Source: Quercus robur
Taxonomy: Eukaryota; Streptophyta; Magnoliopsida; Fagales; Fagaceae
Direction: 5' to 3'
Assembly (NCBI RefSeq): GCF_932294415.1
Contig: NC_065536.1
Coordinates: 744,001-808,000, forward strand
Length of the DNA: 64,000 nucleotides
The notes under the pieces are model-generated. The model searched no databases. It was given only the letters and a program-made list of their open reading frames with translations, and had not been told where the DNA came from. This document shows positions 36,901 through 48,296 of this stretch, piece after piece. The first letter of the stretch is position 1, and every line of letters begins with the position of its first letter. The position numbers were made by a program, and so were the translations under genes.

Positions 36901-38048
36901 AATAATTTTGGAAGCCTATTATTAAGTATAAAAGACAAGTTAGCGCATAACATTTTTAACATCAGTTTAACAAAGTTTGGTTATTTTAATGGAAAAAAGC
37001 ATTTTTTTCCTTTAAATTTAGAGAGAAGTGTTATTCCCTTCAATCTTAAAGAAGAGGAGTGTAATTAACCCTTTAAGTGTTAGGAAAACGTGCAGCATAT
37101 TGTAAAACGGCAAATCAAAAACCGGATGAGAGCATAAGACAATCTCCGGTCATGTTGGGCAAATGAGAAGAGAAAATCGTGTATATATTTGAGACAGGTC
37201 ATGGTGTATTGTTTGGTTGATTGAGAGGCAAGATTGTAATTTGGAATCATAGCCTGTCGTGGTTGCAGTTTGCTTAGGTGTATGGTTTGATTGTAATAGC
37301 CATGTTGTCGGTAGCTCATTTAGTTTCAATTAATTTTCAGCAGTATAGTTGTCGAGATGCTTTTGTCTATGTGTACTGTTTTTGACATTTTCTTAATGAC
37401 AAAACTTACTTATTCATCATCAATAAGTTGAGATTCTAATTAAAGATCACGCTATGATAGTATGGATTTGCTTGAAATTCACTTATTTTGTGAAAATTTA
37501 AAATTTTTTGTTAAAAGAACTTAGATAGAGATAAAAATTAGTTGAAATAGTATAGCAAAATCTATAAATAGTACCAAGAAGTGCAAGGAGACTCATAAAA
37601 ATAGCAAAAATAAGTTGAATACTAAAATAAGTTAACTTTTTAATTTTTACTAAACCCATCTTATAAAATAATAGAAAGGAAGAAATGCTTAATTACCATA
37701 AAAAGGAAGAACATTGTCAATGATGAAAGTTTCAATATATTGAAGAGACCGGCCAGAGGCGGTGTGATCAGCATAGGTGAGTCTTCTTTTTCCAAAGAGA
37801 GAATCGATTTCTGCATCACCGCCAATGATTTGAGAGCGCAGCCAAGTTAGTTTTTCCTCGGTCGAGTTGGCCCTTGGAACACCCATTTCTAGTGTCCTAA
37901 AGGATTCAGAACGATGGCAAAGATCATCAGAAAGTTGAGAACTACTTGTTCCATGTGAATTGATGCTCCTCCTCCTAGTACCATTCTTTTGCTTGTTTTT
38001 TGGTTGAGCACTAGGAGCTTCTCTTAACATGGGTTTCTCCAGTTCCAT
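33962..38048 (-). CDS. Class-V aminotransferase-like PLP protein (five exons, 676 aa)
   Basis: Minus-strand exons are 38048-37697, 36496-35995, 35889-35688, 35452-34931 and 34414-33962. All junctions have GT...AG and keep frame (YG|NTHT, AA|SGPY, NEK|DTLY, IQK|GYVG). Residues 1-60 are polar and variable. From about 65 on it follows the class-V aminotransferase/cysteine-desulfurase fold: RLTYADHTASGRSL, LPFYGNTHTCDSHVG, LFCGSGTTAAIKRL, VGPYEHHSNLLSWRQ, ACFDFAASGPYVE and FLSPHKFLGGPGSPG, with Lys310 the expected PLP lysine. The C-terminal extension (ARGGCACAGPYGHDLL onwards) is typical of a poorly characterised plant group related to cysteine desulfurases and molybdenum-cofactor sulfurase. The substrate is unknown. 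Intron 4 contains a MITE. Confidence 0.87.
34477..34748. mobile_element. MITE, copy 3 of the family, inside an intron
   Basis: The ends are GGTCTGTTTGGAT and ATCCAAACAG, with a perfect 8-bp direct repeat GTACTTAG at 34469-34476 and 34749-34756. An 8-bp duplication points to hAT-type transposase. It lies in the last intron (34930-34415) of the minus-strand aminotransferase-like gene and leaves both splice sites intact. Confidence 0.75.
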
Positions 38049-38623
38049 GCTTCAAGAAGATAAATAAAAGAAACAAAAATTTTGATGGATAAAATGTTTG
38101 AAGAAGAGGATAAAGAAGAAGAATATGATGACTTGGAGAAAAGATATGCATGGTATATTTAAAGAGAGAAGTAATTGATTATCAATGGGTTTAAAACTAT
38201 GAGTTTGCTTAAATCGACAGCACCCACAAAAATCTGGCACCACTTTAAAATATTGTATATCCAATTCACGTGAAATCGCCCTCGGATCCTGTTCCCACTT
38301 TGAAATTGGTAAGACTTGCGTGCAAAAAGACATGGTATTTGAACTTTTTCCCCTTACTATATTAACTTGAGTTGAATGTCTTTTTGACCTTGAATAATAT
38401 TACAAAAGAAAAATAAGGGTAATATGATGCCAGATCCATACTGAAGTTGATTATGAATTGCTTAAAAGTAAGAGGCATGATGTGTAGTCAGTCTAGGGGT
38501 TCTCACCCACATTAACTTGAGTAGCAAGTGGTATCCTAGCTAGTAGTATAAGAATAAAATGGAAGTCAGTTTTTAAAAGATCCATAGATTAGTTTACCCC
38601 AATACATGATATATTTTGTTTTC

Positions 38624-38679
<56 letters not shown>

Positions 38680-40924
38680 CACATATATATTACTTGATAT
38701 AAAAAGTAATACATATATTTTAATAATATTTTAATGTAATAAGAACATAATAATAGCATACTCACTATATTTTGTTTATTATCAAAAAAGAACATTTAGT
38801 ATGAATCTATCTTTTATTTTATTTTTTCAAAGTAAGAATATCACATCTAAATGAAATTGTTTTTAATAGTTTAATAGGTACTAAGTACAACTTAGTTAAT
38901 AAATATATGTTCTTATGAAATTATCTCAAAAAATAAAATTACATAAATACTAATGATAATCTTCAATAAGGGTTCATCCTTAATATTAATTATAAATTTA
39001 GTTACTCATGAATATTGTATACTAAACTAGATAAATAAAATAGAGAAAAGGCACAAAGAAAGCTGCATGGGCTGCCTTTTTTTTTTTTTTTTTTTTTTGG
39101 CTTTCTAGTTTAAAAGTTATCGTAATAGCCTCTATTTTTTTTCTATATTCTTACAAACTGACCAAAGCCTTTTTTATACAAGAAAAATCGCCTCACATAT
39201 ACATACTCCCATTACAATTCGGAAAAGGAATTTTTATTGCTTTACGCTCCTTCCAGTTTTACCCACCTAGCATTCAACTTATGAATTGTTCAGCATGTCC
39301 ACGTTATAACAAAGACAACTTATAATCCCACAAAAATATAGTATAAAAGTAAAGTTTAATATACATACGTGAGAGTAATTTATTGTATATATATACAAGT
39401 ATTATCCCCATATGATGTACGGCATGATAAAAATTCATATGTTAGCTAATTTTTTTTTTTAAAATAATTAAACCTAAATTATTAAATAAAGAGTAATAAA
39501 AATTATAAAAAATTACTTTAAGTTCTAATTTTTTAGAGTTTAGACTTAAATTTTATTAGTGTTTATCTATTTTTATATTTTAAAATTATTTTTGTGCTTT
39601 GTGTTAATTTCTTACCATGAGATGTGGTACAAGTCTGATCATTTCTATTTGAGTAATGTTTACTGTATACTGTAGTTAGCACAAACCATAATAAACAAAA
39701 TAGTTCTTGATCAATACCAATTTTTTTCCTAGTGATGGTCTAATTAAAAATTTCAACAAACTCACAAATTAAATACAATAACCAAAACTGAAAATCGAAA
39801 TATAAACAAAAGAGTTCAAAAATTGAGAATATATAAAAAAAAATTTAAAAATTAACATAAGAATACAAAGAGCTTAAATGAGTGTCCACTATTTTGGTTC
39901 TTTATAGTAAATTTCCTCTGGCATAATACCATGCATGTAAATACAGAAGTAAAGAACAATAAGTAGGATGAATTTATTATATTAAAACATAAGCATAAGT
40001 TGCATATTGGGGAAAAAAAAGTGAGTTGTGTGAGATTTAAGTTTAGAAAAAATTTTGATAATAGAATTTTAGTTTTATTTAAATTAAACAATTATTAAAT
40101 GCTATCCCTTAATTTGAGGAAATAGGTCATAACAAATAATATAAAATTAATTTACTAATTACTTGTTCTTAAAATGTTGATAATAGACTTTTAGTTGGAG
40201 CAAAAGTCAAAAAATTAATTCAAAATTTTTTAATTAATGTTAAAAAATATTTGATTAATAAAAAATATATAATGTAAATGTAAGTTATAATTTGTGCCTT
40301 TTTTGTGCTTGGTTTCAATTTATTTTTTTGAACTTAATATTAGAGTTAGTATAATCATTGATGATACTTTTAAGTTAATTAATTTATTTTTATTTTTATT
40401 TTTATTTTAATTATTCAAACGATCTTTTTGAAATATCTTATATTTATATTAATCTTTTAACTTTCCCCTTTATATTTATATTAATCAAGGAATTCGAGTG
40501 TGTGTATATATAATTATTATGATGCATGAGATAGATGTAGCAGCGTTATATTTGTGAAAATTAACCAAATGCTTGAGAGTAATGTTGGGATTTTAGTAGT
40601 AATCATCAATTCTATCCCTTGATGTGGTTAGAGTGACGACATTTGTTAACTATCAACTAGATACACATTTCAATCTTATTTCCACTCTTCTCTAGACCTA
40701 ATTCAATTAAAGTTGCAAACGCTTGCAAGCCATGTCATTTTAAAACCAGTTAAGATCAATTAATATTGTGTGGCTGTCCTATACTTAAATGTTTAATGTA
40801 TCATCCACTTGGGAAACATTTTCTGTACATGAAGCCAATAACTGTGCAGAGATGGACTGACGAAAAAGAGTCGTGTACTAAAACGTAATGCGGAGGACTA
40901 TATGATATATACGAGACTTATTGT
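38049..40924. other. Upstream flank and intergenic region
   Basis: The first few hundred bases are the promoter side of the minus-strand aminotransferase-like gene. A CT microsatellite joined to an AT one lies at about 38630-38678. The rest is very AT-rich with no supported gene. Confidence 0.45.
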
Positions 40925-41317
40925 GCTCGTTTGGATTCAGCGTTTTCCGTTGAATCCTGGCTGCGTTTTATTTATTTATTTATTTTTTTTGTTCCAGCTA
41001 CACTATTTGACCAAGTCAACCGTGAACAGTGTACGAATTCTGATTTTTTTTTTTTTTTTGTGCCAGCCACACTATTTGACCAAGTCAACCGTGAACAATG
41101 CACGAGTTTTGATTTTTTTTTTTTTGGTGCCAGCCACATTATTTGATCAAGTCAATCGTGAACAGTGCACTCGTGCACTGTTCACAGACCCACAAATTTC
41201 ACTTTTCAGCAATTTTTTCATTAAAAATGGGTCCAATGATACTATTCACATATTTAAAAATTATTTTGCTATAGTATTTTCAGTTTCAATAAAAATAAGC
41301 TCAATCCAAATGGACCC
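40925..41317. mobile_element. MITE, copy 4 of the family, with internal triplication
   Basis: The ends are GCTCGTTTGGATTCAGCG and AGCTCAATCCAAATGGACCC. It shares AAAAATGGGTCCAATGATAC and TATTCACATATTTAAAAATT with copy 2. A unit of about 67-69 bp (CCAGCCACACTATTTGACC, AAGTCAACCGTGAACAGTG, then a T run) is repeated three times, starting at 40991, 41060 and 41127. This makes it the longest of the four copies. It ends 15 bp from the LTR element. Confidence 0.7.
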
Positions 41318-41332
41318 ATTAAGGCATCTAGG

Positions 41333-41931
41333 TGTTGGGTCTCAAATAATATTATCAACAATATTAGTAATCCAAAATAACAATGACACATAAGAGCATA
41401 AATATTTACGTGAAACATCCTTTCTTTTTTAAGGGAAAAATTACGGGACAAACTCCAAAATAATTTCACTTTTATCAAATCGATTACAAATTCTTATGTA
41501 TGTCTCACGGTTAAAGAAAAAAATTTCTCTTATTTTCTTTGCTCTCACACACACTAATTGTCTTTCTCAAAAGCGGCAACATTTTGCTCTCTTCTTTTTA
41601 TTTTCTTCTCCACGCACAGCTCTCTTTTTTGGCTGTCATTTTTCTCTAAGTGGCTCTCTCTTAGATTTTTTATTTTTATTTTTTTATTTTTTTCCTCTTA
41701 TGTGGCACATTTTTCTTTTTTCTTCACTATAATATGCGGCACACAAAACCTAATAAACAATATTTATATAAAATTTTGCTGCCTCACACTCCTAGGAACA
41801 TATGGATTCCTAAATCAACTCATATAAAAGACTTCTCATAGAAATAGAATTCTATTCGTGTCTAACAAGCTCATTACATGGGCTATTATGAAATTTGTGG
41901 GCTGGATTTAATTGGTGCCTTGCACCTAACA
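41333..41931 (-). repeat. 3' LTR of the Copia-type fossil
   Basis: It runs from TGTTGGGTCTC to GCACCTAACA in plus orientation, that is TG...CA on the minus strand too. It matches 45554-45988 plus 50321-50488 along its length. Confidence 0.8.
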
Positions 41932-42466
41932 ATCTCCCCCTCCAGTCTACCAATGGGAGGAGATTTTCAATCTATTTCTTCAATTCAATTCCATGTTGGT
42001 CAAGCCGACTCCAAGCTTGACCTTCTTCATTATTTTCATCAACATTGAGAACACCTCATCAACGTCAATCCCTTTCATTCTCAAATAATTAATCTCATTT
42101 TGGATAACCTTAATCCAATCACTTGGCTTGCCCTCATCATAAGCCCAATTATTCTCAAAGCTAACAGTTCGATGTTCTCTAGCAATCCTCTTCTCTTGAG
42201 GTTCAACAATCTCTAGTGGAGGATATTGCTCCCCTTGCTCAAGACGTCTAAGGTCTTTCACTTCATCATCATCCAATGTAGCCTTAGCATCTTCATATTC
42301 TTGATCACCTATCACTTCCTCTTTTAAAAGCACTATTAGGCAATGGGAATTTCACCCTCTTGACATCATCACCAATCTTAACTCTCAACTGTGCTTCTCA
42401 AAATCTTTAATCTCATTGAACTTCTTCTTACATGTTTTCACATGAGTCCTGTACATACCACAACAT

Positions 42467-43745
42467 CACTACAAGAAATCTAGATTTAGGTGGCATTTTT
42501 TTTAGCGACGTTTTTAAATTCGCCACTATAAGTAGTATATTGTGAAGTTTCTAAAAAACGCCACTAAAGAGTGATCCTTTCGCGACGTTTTACTAAAAAC
42601 ATTGTTGTAACCCAAAACAATAGTAGTGTTTCTTAAAACGCCGCAAAAAGTACAATTTTAGTGGCGTATTTTTTGTTTATATCGACGTTTTTAGAAAACG
42701 TCGCTATAGTTTTTAAATGACTCCCAGCATGCAGTCCAAAAAATTTTGGGGAAACAAATAGCGACGTTTTGTATAAACATATAGTGACGTTTTTAAAAAC
42801 GTCGCTATATGTTTCCCCAAAATTTTTGTCCTTTTCCCGTTCAAAATTTCGCTGAGTGGGAAAGTTCCCACCGTTTTTTCTTTTTGTTTTGGATAAACAT
42901 ATAGCGACGTTTTGGATAAATATATAGCGACGTTTTGAAAACGTCGCTATATGTTTCCCATTCAAAATTCCCCTGTGTGGGAAAGCTCCCACCATTTTGT
43001 CCTCTTTTTATTTTTTATTTTTTTTATTTTTTATTTTTTATTTTATTTTGGGTCTCCTTTCCTTACACGTTTTTTCAGTCCTTTTTCTTTCTTATCATTC
43101 TTTTTTTTTCTCAAACAAACTTCCCTTCCCACTTCCATATTCTCCCCCCACCCTTATCACTTCGTCACACTTAGCCATTGCTAGGCACTGCCATTGCCGC
43201 TGTCGCCCTTGCCACTACCAACCTATTGATGTACGAGTTCTTCCCTCTCTGGCCACCACCCACTGCCACCACCATTCTTTTCTCCCTCTTTTTTGGTGTT
43301 CAAGTTTCTTTAAAGTGTAAGTCTTTGTGTTTTGGCTTATGGGTTTGCTTTGATTTGGTTTTTCTTTAATGGGTCATGGAGTCTTTGTATTTTGGCTTAT
43401 GAATTTGCTTTGATTTAGTTTTTCTTTAATAGGTCATGGAACTTTTGTGCTAATTTTTTTTGTTTGCTTGTTTTGGTTGGAGTTTGGTACAGAAAACTCT
43501 TATTCAAATTTGGATTTTTGAGCAAAAAGACCTGAGCATCGAAGGCTGAATCATTGTAAGTTTGTATACAAGTTTGTAAATCTTGTTTTTTTTTGTTTTT
43601 TTTTTTTTTTTTCCTACAATTTTTCTGTAGTGTGTGGATTTTGAATTTTTTTTGTTATTAGTTTTGTGGTTTAGTTAGCTTGAAATTAATTTTTTTTAAA
43701 AGCTCACTACCCACTAATGTGTAAATAATCTCAACTAAATGCTCT

Positions 43746-43784
<39 letters not shown>

Positions 43785-44338
43785 AAATTTTCAAGCACCA
43801 TGACTCATTAACATTGGACATTTGATATTGTGGAATAATGATGATAGGTCTATTTAATCTATTACAAGCTTATTGCAAGCATATGTTAGTTATTGTTGAA
43901 TTTTCAGTAGGTTTATATAGCATTTTTAATATTTTAAAAGAAAAATAATGAGTAGGTTTTGCGACGTTTTAAAAACGTCACTAAAAAGCAAAAGGACAAA
44001 TGCTTTTGCGACGTTTTTGAAACGTTGCTATTGGTGTGATTATTTGCGGCGTTTTATAAACGTCACTAAATGTATTTTCCTACATCATGTACGAAAATGT
44101 TATATTATTTAGTGACGTTTTATAAAACGTCACTAAAAGTTTCTAAACGCCACTAAAGAGTGCCATATAGTGACGTTTTTCGAAATGTTGCAATAGACCT
44201 ATAGCGACCGCTCTATTGCGACATTTTCGAACGTCACAAAAAAAAAAGTCGCTGTAGACCATTTGTGTCTATAGCGACGTTTTTTGGGTTTTTAGTGACG
44301 TTTTACAAACGTCGCCTAAACCCAGATTTCTTGTAGTG
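42467..44338. mobile_element. Non-autonomous CACTA (En/Spm) element
   Basis: The ends are CACTACAAGAAATCTAGATT and CAGATTTCTTGTAGTG, perfect CACTA-type inverted repeats, with a 3-bp target duplication CAT on both sides (42464-42466, 44339-44341). Both subterminal regions hold many copies of a GCGACGTTTT / AAAACGTCGC motif in both orientations, as CACTA transposases bind. The middle has a T-rich and C-rich stretch (about 43000-43320) and an AT microsatellite, with no transposase. It sits inside the older Copia-type element. Confidence 0.9.
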
Positions 44339-44469
44339 CATGCATGTCCTCTTGCAACAACCAATGGCCCTTTAGTAAGTTTCTATCTTCCATTACCAAG
44401 GTAGTTACAATAACCAGCTCGATCCATAGCCAATGTAGAAAACACATTCATCCTTAAATCTGGAATGTG

Positions 44470-45530
44470 TCACACATTCTTCAACATTACAATGATAACA
44501 ACATTTGTTTTGATGCATACATCACCAATTTCTACAATTTTTGAGTAACTAGAATTACCTATCTTCACTGTACCAAAGTCTCTTGCTTTGTATGTGGTAA
44601 ACAACCCCTTCATAGAGATAACATGGTGGGGGGCAGCAGTATCAACAACCCACTCAACATCATTATTAGCAACATGCTCACACTTTTGCTCTTCAATAGA
44701 GAGCACCATAACATCCTTAGCAATCACAATAGCTGTAGTATTTTTCTCACTATCATTCTTTTCATATTTTCCTTTATTTTGGTCCTTATTCCAATGCCAA
44801 CAATCTCTTCTTAAGTGACCCTTTTTCCCATAATAAAAGTATTCTCTAGTTTTCTTGAACTGAGATCTATCTCTTGATTGTGACCTACCATTGAATTTTC
44901 AATCATTAGGTCCTCTACCTCTACCTCTGCTCTTGTTCTCTATGACAAAAGCTTGATTTTGTGCATTGTCTATATTTGCATATCTCATGCGAACCTCTTC
45001 ACTTAAAATTAAATCTCAAATATCATCATATTTTAGTTTGCTTTTCCTTGCAGAATTACTCACCGCCATTCTCATGGCTTTCCAACTGTTTGATAAAGAA
45101 GCCAAAATAATCAATGCACGAACCTCATTATCAAATTCAATTTCCACCGTGGATAATTGATTTGTGATTGTATTGAATTCATTCAGATGTTGCACTATAG
45201 GACCACCTTCTGCCTTCTTCAAATTAAATAACTTCTTTGTCAGATACACCTTGTTGTTAGCTGACAGCTTTTCATTCATGCTAGACAAATCTTTCATCAA
45301 AAACACCGTGATCTTTTCTTTTACAACATTATGTGCGACTGATCTTGACAGAGTTAATCGAATAACTCCTAATACTTGTCAATCAAGAAGGCTCCAATCT
45401 TCATCTTTCATAGTTTCAGGTTTCGTTCCCAAAAGAGGCAGATGCAATTTCCCTCCAATACCTGGAGTCTATTCCATCAAACTTCTTAATTCTTGAAGCA
45501 TTGCCTTCTTCTCTTGCCATCACTTCCACT
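44470..45530 (-). pseudogene. gag/protease-like remnant of the Copia-type fossil
   Basis: Minus-strand segments resemble Copia gag (a stretch with YLTKKLFNLKKAEGGPIVQH and the following LNEFNTITNQL), a zinc-knuckle area and an aspartic-protease start (VEWVVDTAAPHHV). They are in the order and orientation expected after the tRNA-Met primer site. The region is decayed and non-functional. Confidence 0.7.
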
Positions 45531-46195
45531 CTAACCTTAGGTCTGATACCATTTACTGGGTCCCAAATAATATTATCAATAATATTAGCAATTCAAAATA
45601 ACAATCACACACAAGAACACAAATATTTAAGTGGGAAACCTTTCTTTTTTAAGGGAAAAATTCACGAGACAAATTTCGAATAATTTCATTATTATCAAAT
45701 CAATTACAATAATTCTTGTGTATGTCTTAGGGTTAAAGAAAAAAATCTATCTTATTTTCTTTACTCTCATACACACTAATTATCTTTCTCAAAAGGCGGC
45801 AATACTTTGCTCTCTCTCTTTTTTATTTTCTTTTCCATGCATATCTGTCTTTCTTAGCTGTCTTCTTTCTCTAAGTGGCTCCCTCTTGGCTACATTTTTT
45901 TTTTTCCTCTTTTCTCTTGTGCGGCACCTTTTTCTTTTTTCTTCGCTATACACAACACACAAAACCTAATAAACCTTATCTAATCTAATCTAATACTATA
46001 TATAATAGCAGAAGCCTTTAAGGAGGTGCTGCCACATTAGGAAAAAAGACCCCTTAAAATTCTAACACATATAAATTAAAAAGCGATAAATTATGTTGTT
46101 TGACAATTTACACACCATTTAAAAGATTCTCATTATAAATAACAAAAAAATAACCGGTTTAAATGAGAGGACACATGGAAATAGAATAGAGAGGC

Positions 46196-46196
<1 letters not shown>

Positions 46197-46250
<54 letters not shown>
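46197..46250. repeat. GA microsatellite
   Basis: A run of about 25 GA units lies in the leader-like part of the Helitron. It gives false Ser/Leu-rich frames on the minus strand. Confidence 0.95.
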
Positions 46251-46253
<3 letters not shown>

Positions 46254-46789
46254 TGAGGAAACGAGGAAAGAAGCACAGAAGGAGAAAAAAAAGAGAGAAA
46301 AAAGCTTGCGATACGGAGATGAGAAGGAGACAGAGTTCATACGGCCGGCTAGCTATCACCATCATCTTCCCACCACCGTTCGTCCCTTGCCGGACTTAGG
46401 CTACCGGAACCGGCACCGGTAACCTAAAGGTGCAGGATTTGAGATAAAGACATAGTATTTAGGTAACCTTGGTTGGATTGATTTGTATTTAGGTATTTGG
46501 GTTACATTAGGTTTTGATTTGATTCATTTGATTCAATTTAGTTTCTCAGTATACTAAAAACTTTTGGGAGTATTTGGATTAAATTAATTTTGTGTTCGAT
46601 TTTGGTTTAATTTTAGGGTATTTATAATTGGTTTTGGACAATCAGGTTTTAGATTCCAAAAGTCCGAGAACGGTAGAGAGAGAGTCGGTTAGACACAGGG
46701 TGCAGAGAAATCGACCAATTGGAGATAAGTTTTGTCTTTCTGGTTTTTATTTTTTTTTTTAAATTGATTTTTGTCTATTTGGTATGGTG

Positions 46790-47095
46790 TACTAGGATGA
46801 ATATGTGCTAGACTTTTGGGTTTGTTCTGATTTTGGTTTTGAAGGCCTACAAGACATTTGCAATGGTAGGAAGGTGATAAAATTTTGGGAGGGACAGGTG
46901 AGCTTGCCGGCGGGACATGGTTGTTTTGTAATTTGTACCAAGGATGGGAGTGTGGCTTTTCTCATAAATGTCAGGGGAGATTGATCTCTGACAGAGGACA
47001 AGAGAAGAGGGGACTTCCCAGTTTTGTTCTTGATGGTGTTTTTATTTTTAAATCAACTTTTTTATTGCCTCACACTCTATCTACATAATTACCAA
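46790..47095 (+). pseudogene. Captured TANGO2-like (NRDE family) gene fragment
   Basis: One frame reads GGTGELAGGTWLFC. After a frame change it reads TKDGSVAFLINVRG and then RRGDFPVLFL. Plant TANGO2/DUF833 proteins have the equivalent order LGGRD..GGGTWL.C...GRVAFLTNV...RGDLP. The reading frame is broken and only a small part of the family is present, so it is a decayed fragment carried by the Helitron. Confidence 0.6.
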
Positions 47096-47461
47096 GTTCA
47101 GGTACTTCAATTTCTCTTTTTTATTTTTGGTTAATTTCATATGAAATGATTTGTTGTAGCTGTTTTTTTGGTTGTTAGTGCGTGAATTGTATTAGCAAAT
47201 CAATGAGCATGACTGCTGTTAAGTTGGCTGGTTTTGCTTGTTAGACCAAGTGTTGTGCTTAAAACTGATAAGGACGTTCAAAGATCTAAATAAAAATTTT
47301 CTGATAATTTACTATATAAAAATAAATAAATAAATAACTGCACATATGTTGTATTCATAGATCTTTGCATATAATCATAGAGTGAATTATGTCTTTTTGG
47401 AGGAACAATTAAATTGAAGCTCACTTATTTCAAAAATTTGATGTTTTCTATCTTGCAATAG

Positions 47462-47518
47462 GTTTTCTTATATAAAGGATATCTATCAGATGAGCAGTGT
47501 GACTATCTTACCACTTTG
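47462..47518 (+). pseudogene. Captured prolyl 4-hydroxylase exon
   Basis: Flanked by a consensus acceptor (CTTGCAATAG|G) and donor (TTTG|GTACAC), 19 codons read VFLYKGYLSDEQCDYLTTL. This matches the start of the catalytic region of plant prolyl 4-hydroxylases (AFLYKGFLSDEECDHLISL type). It lacks the iron-binding residues and the rest of the enzyme. It appears to be a genomic fragment captured by the Helitron. Confidence 0.6.
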
Positions 47519-48296
47519 GTACACCTTTTAATTTTTGAATTGATTCAAAAATATGTTTAGTCCTTAAATATAAATAGATGTTTTGGTTCTGCCGACTGAA
47601 TATTCCAGTGACTAAAGTCTTAGTAATTTATATTTATAATTATTGGTTATTTATTCCTTAAGCTATTGGCATATCCGGCTGTATTGTAATGAGCTAGAAA
47701 ATTGTTTTTCCTAACAGAATTGAAGTCATGGAAGCCTTGGCTGCTAGAAGGACTGTGGTGTTATTTTAGATACTAATGGATGTGACTTAAGCTAGAAGGT
47801 CAAAAACACATTTGATTTTGTACGAGATAAAAGTTAATGGATGTCAAGTTGAGATGTGCACCAAAATTCAATCAAATGATGAAAATCTATTCAAAGTTCC
47901 TATTTCATATGAACCTGGTATCTCTAGCCTGCGAAGTTATAAGCAAGGGGATGCTACTAGAACAGCTGCAAATTGGACGTAGAATTTATCGATGTATCAG
48001 TTGCAGGTTATGGCTAAATTCCAAAATCTTGAAGAATGTCATGGTCATTTAGGTCATTTTCTAAAGGTTCTAAAGGTATTTCAATCATATTTTAGGTTTA
48101 GAGGGTATTTCAATCATTTTTTAGATTTTAAGGATATCCCTGTAATTTTTGAAAGCTTTGGGGTTATTTTGGTCATTTTCAAGTGTTAAGATGCATTTTG
48201 GTAATTTTAATATATTTATGGATATTTCGAAAATTTCAAAGGTTTTAGGTGTTTTTTTGTTTTTTATTTTTATTTTATTATATATATATATATATA

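Noticed and set aside
16036-38048. Functional gene cluster of two PLP enzymes with the MUSTANG-like gene
   Set aside because: The enzymes are on opposite strands, separated by about 17 kb and an unrelated gene, with no shared pathway evidence. Proximity is probably chance.
41496-41827. Two plus-strand Phe/Leu-rich frames of 78-89 codons in the left LTR
   Set aside because: T-rich LTR sequence read in a non-coding direction. No domain.
46119-46365. Two minus-strand frames rich in Ser-Leu repeats
   Set aside because: Generated by the GA microsatellite.
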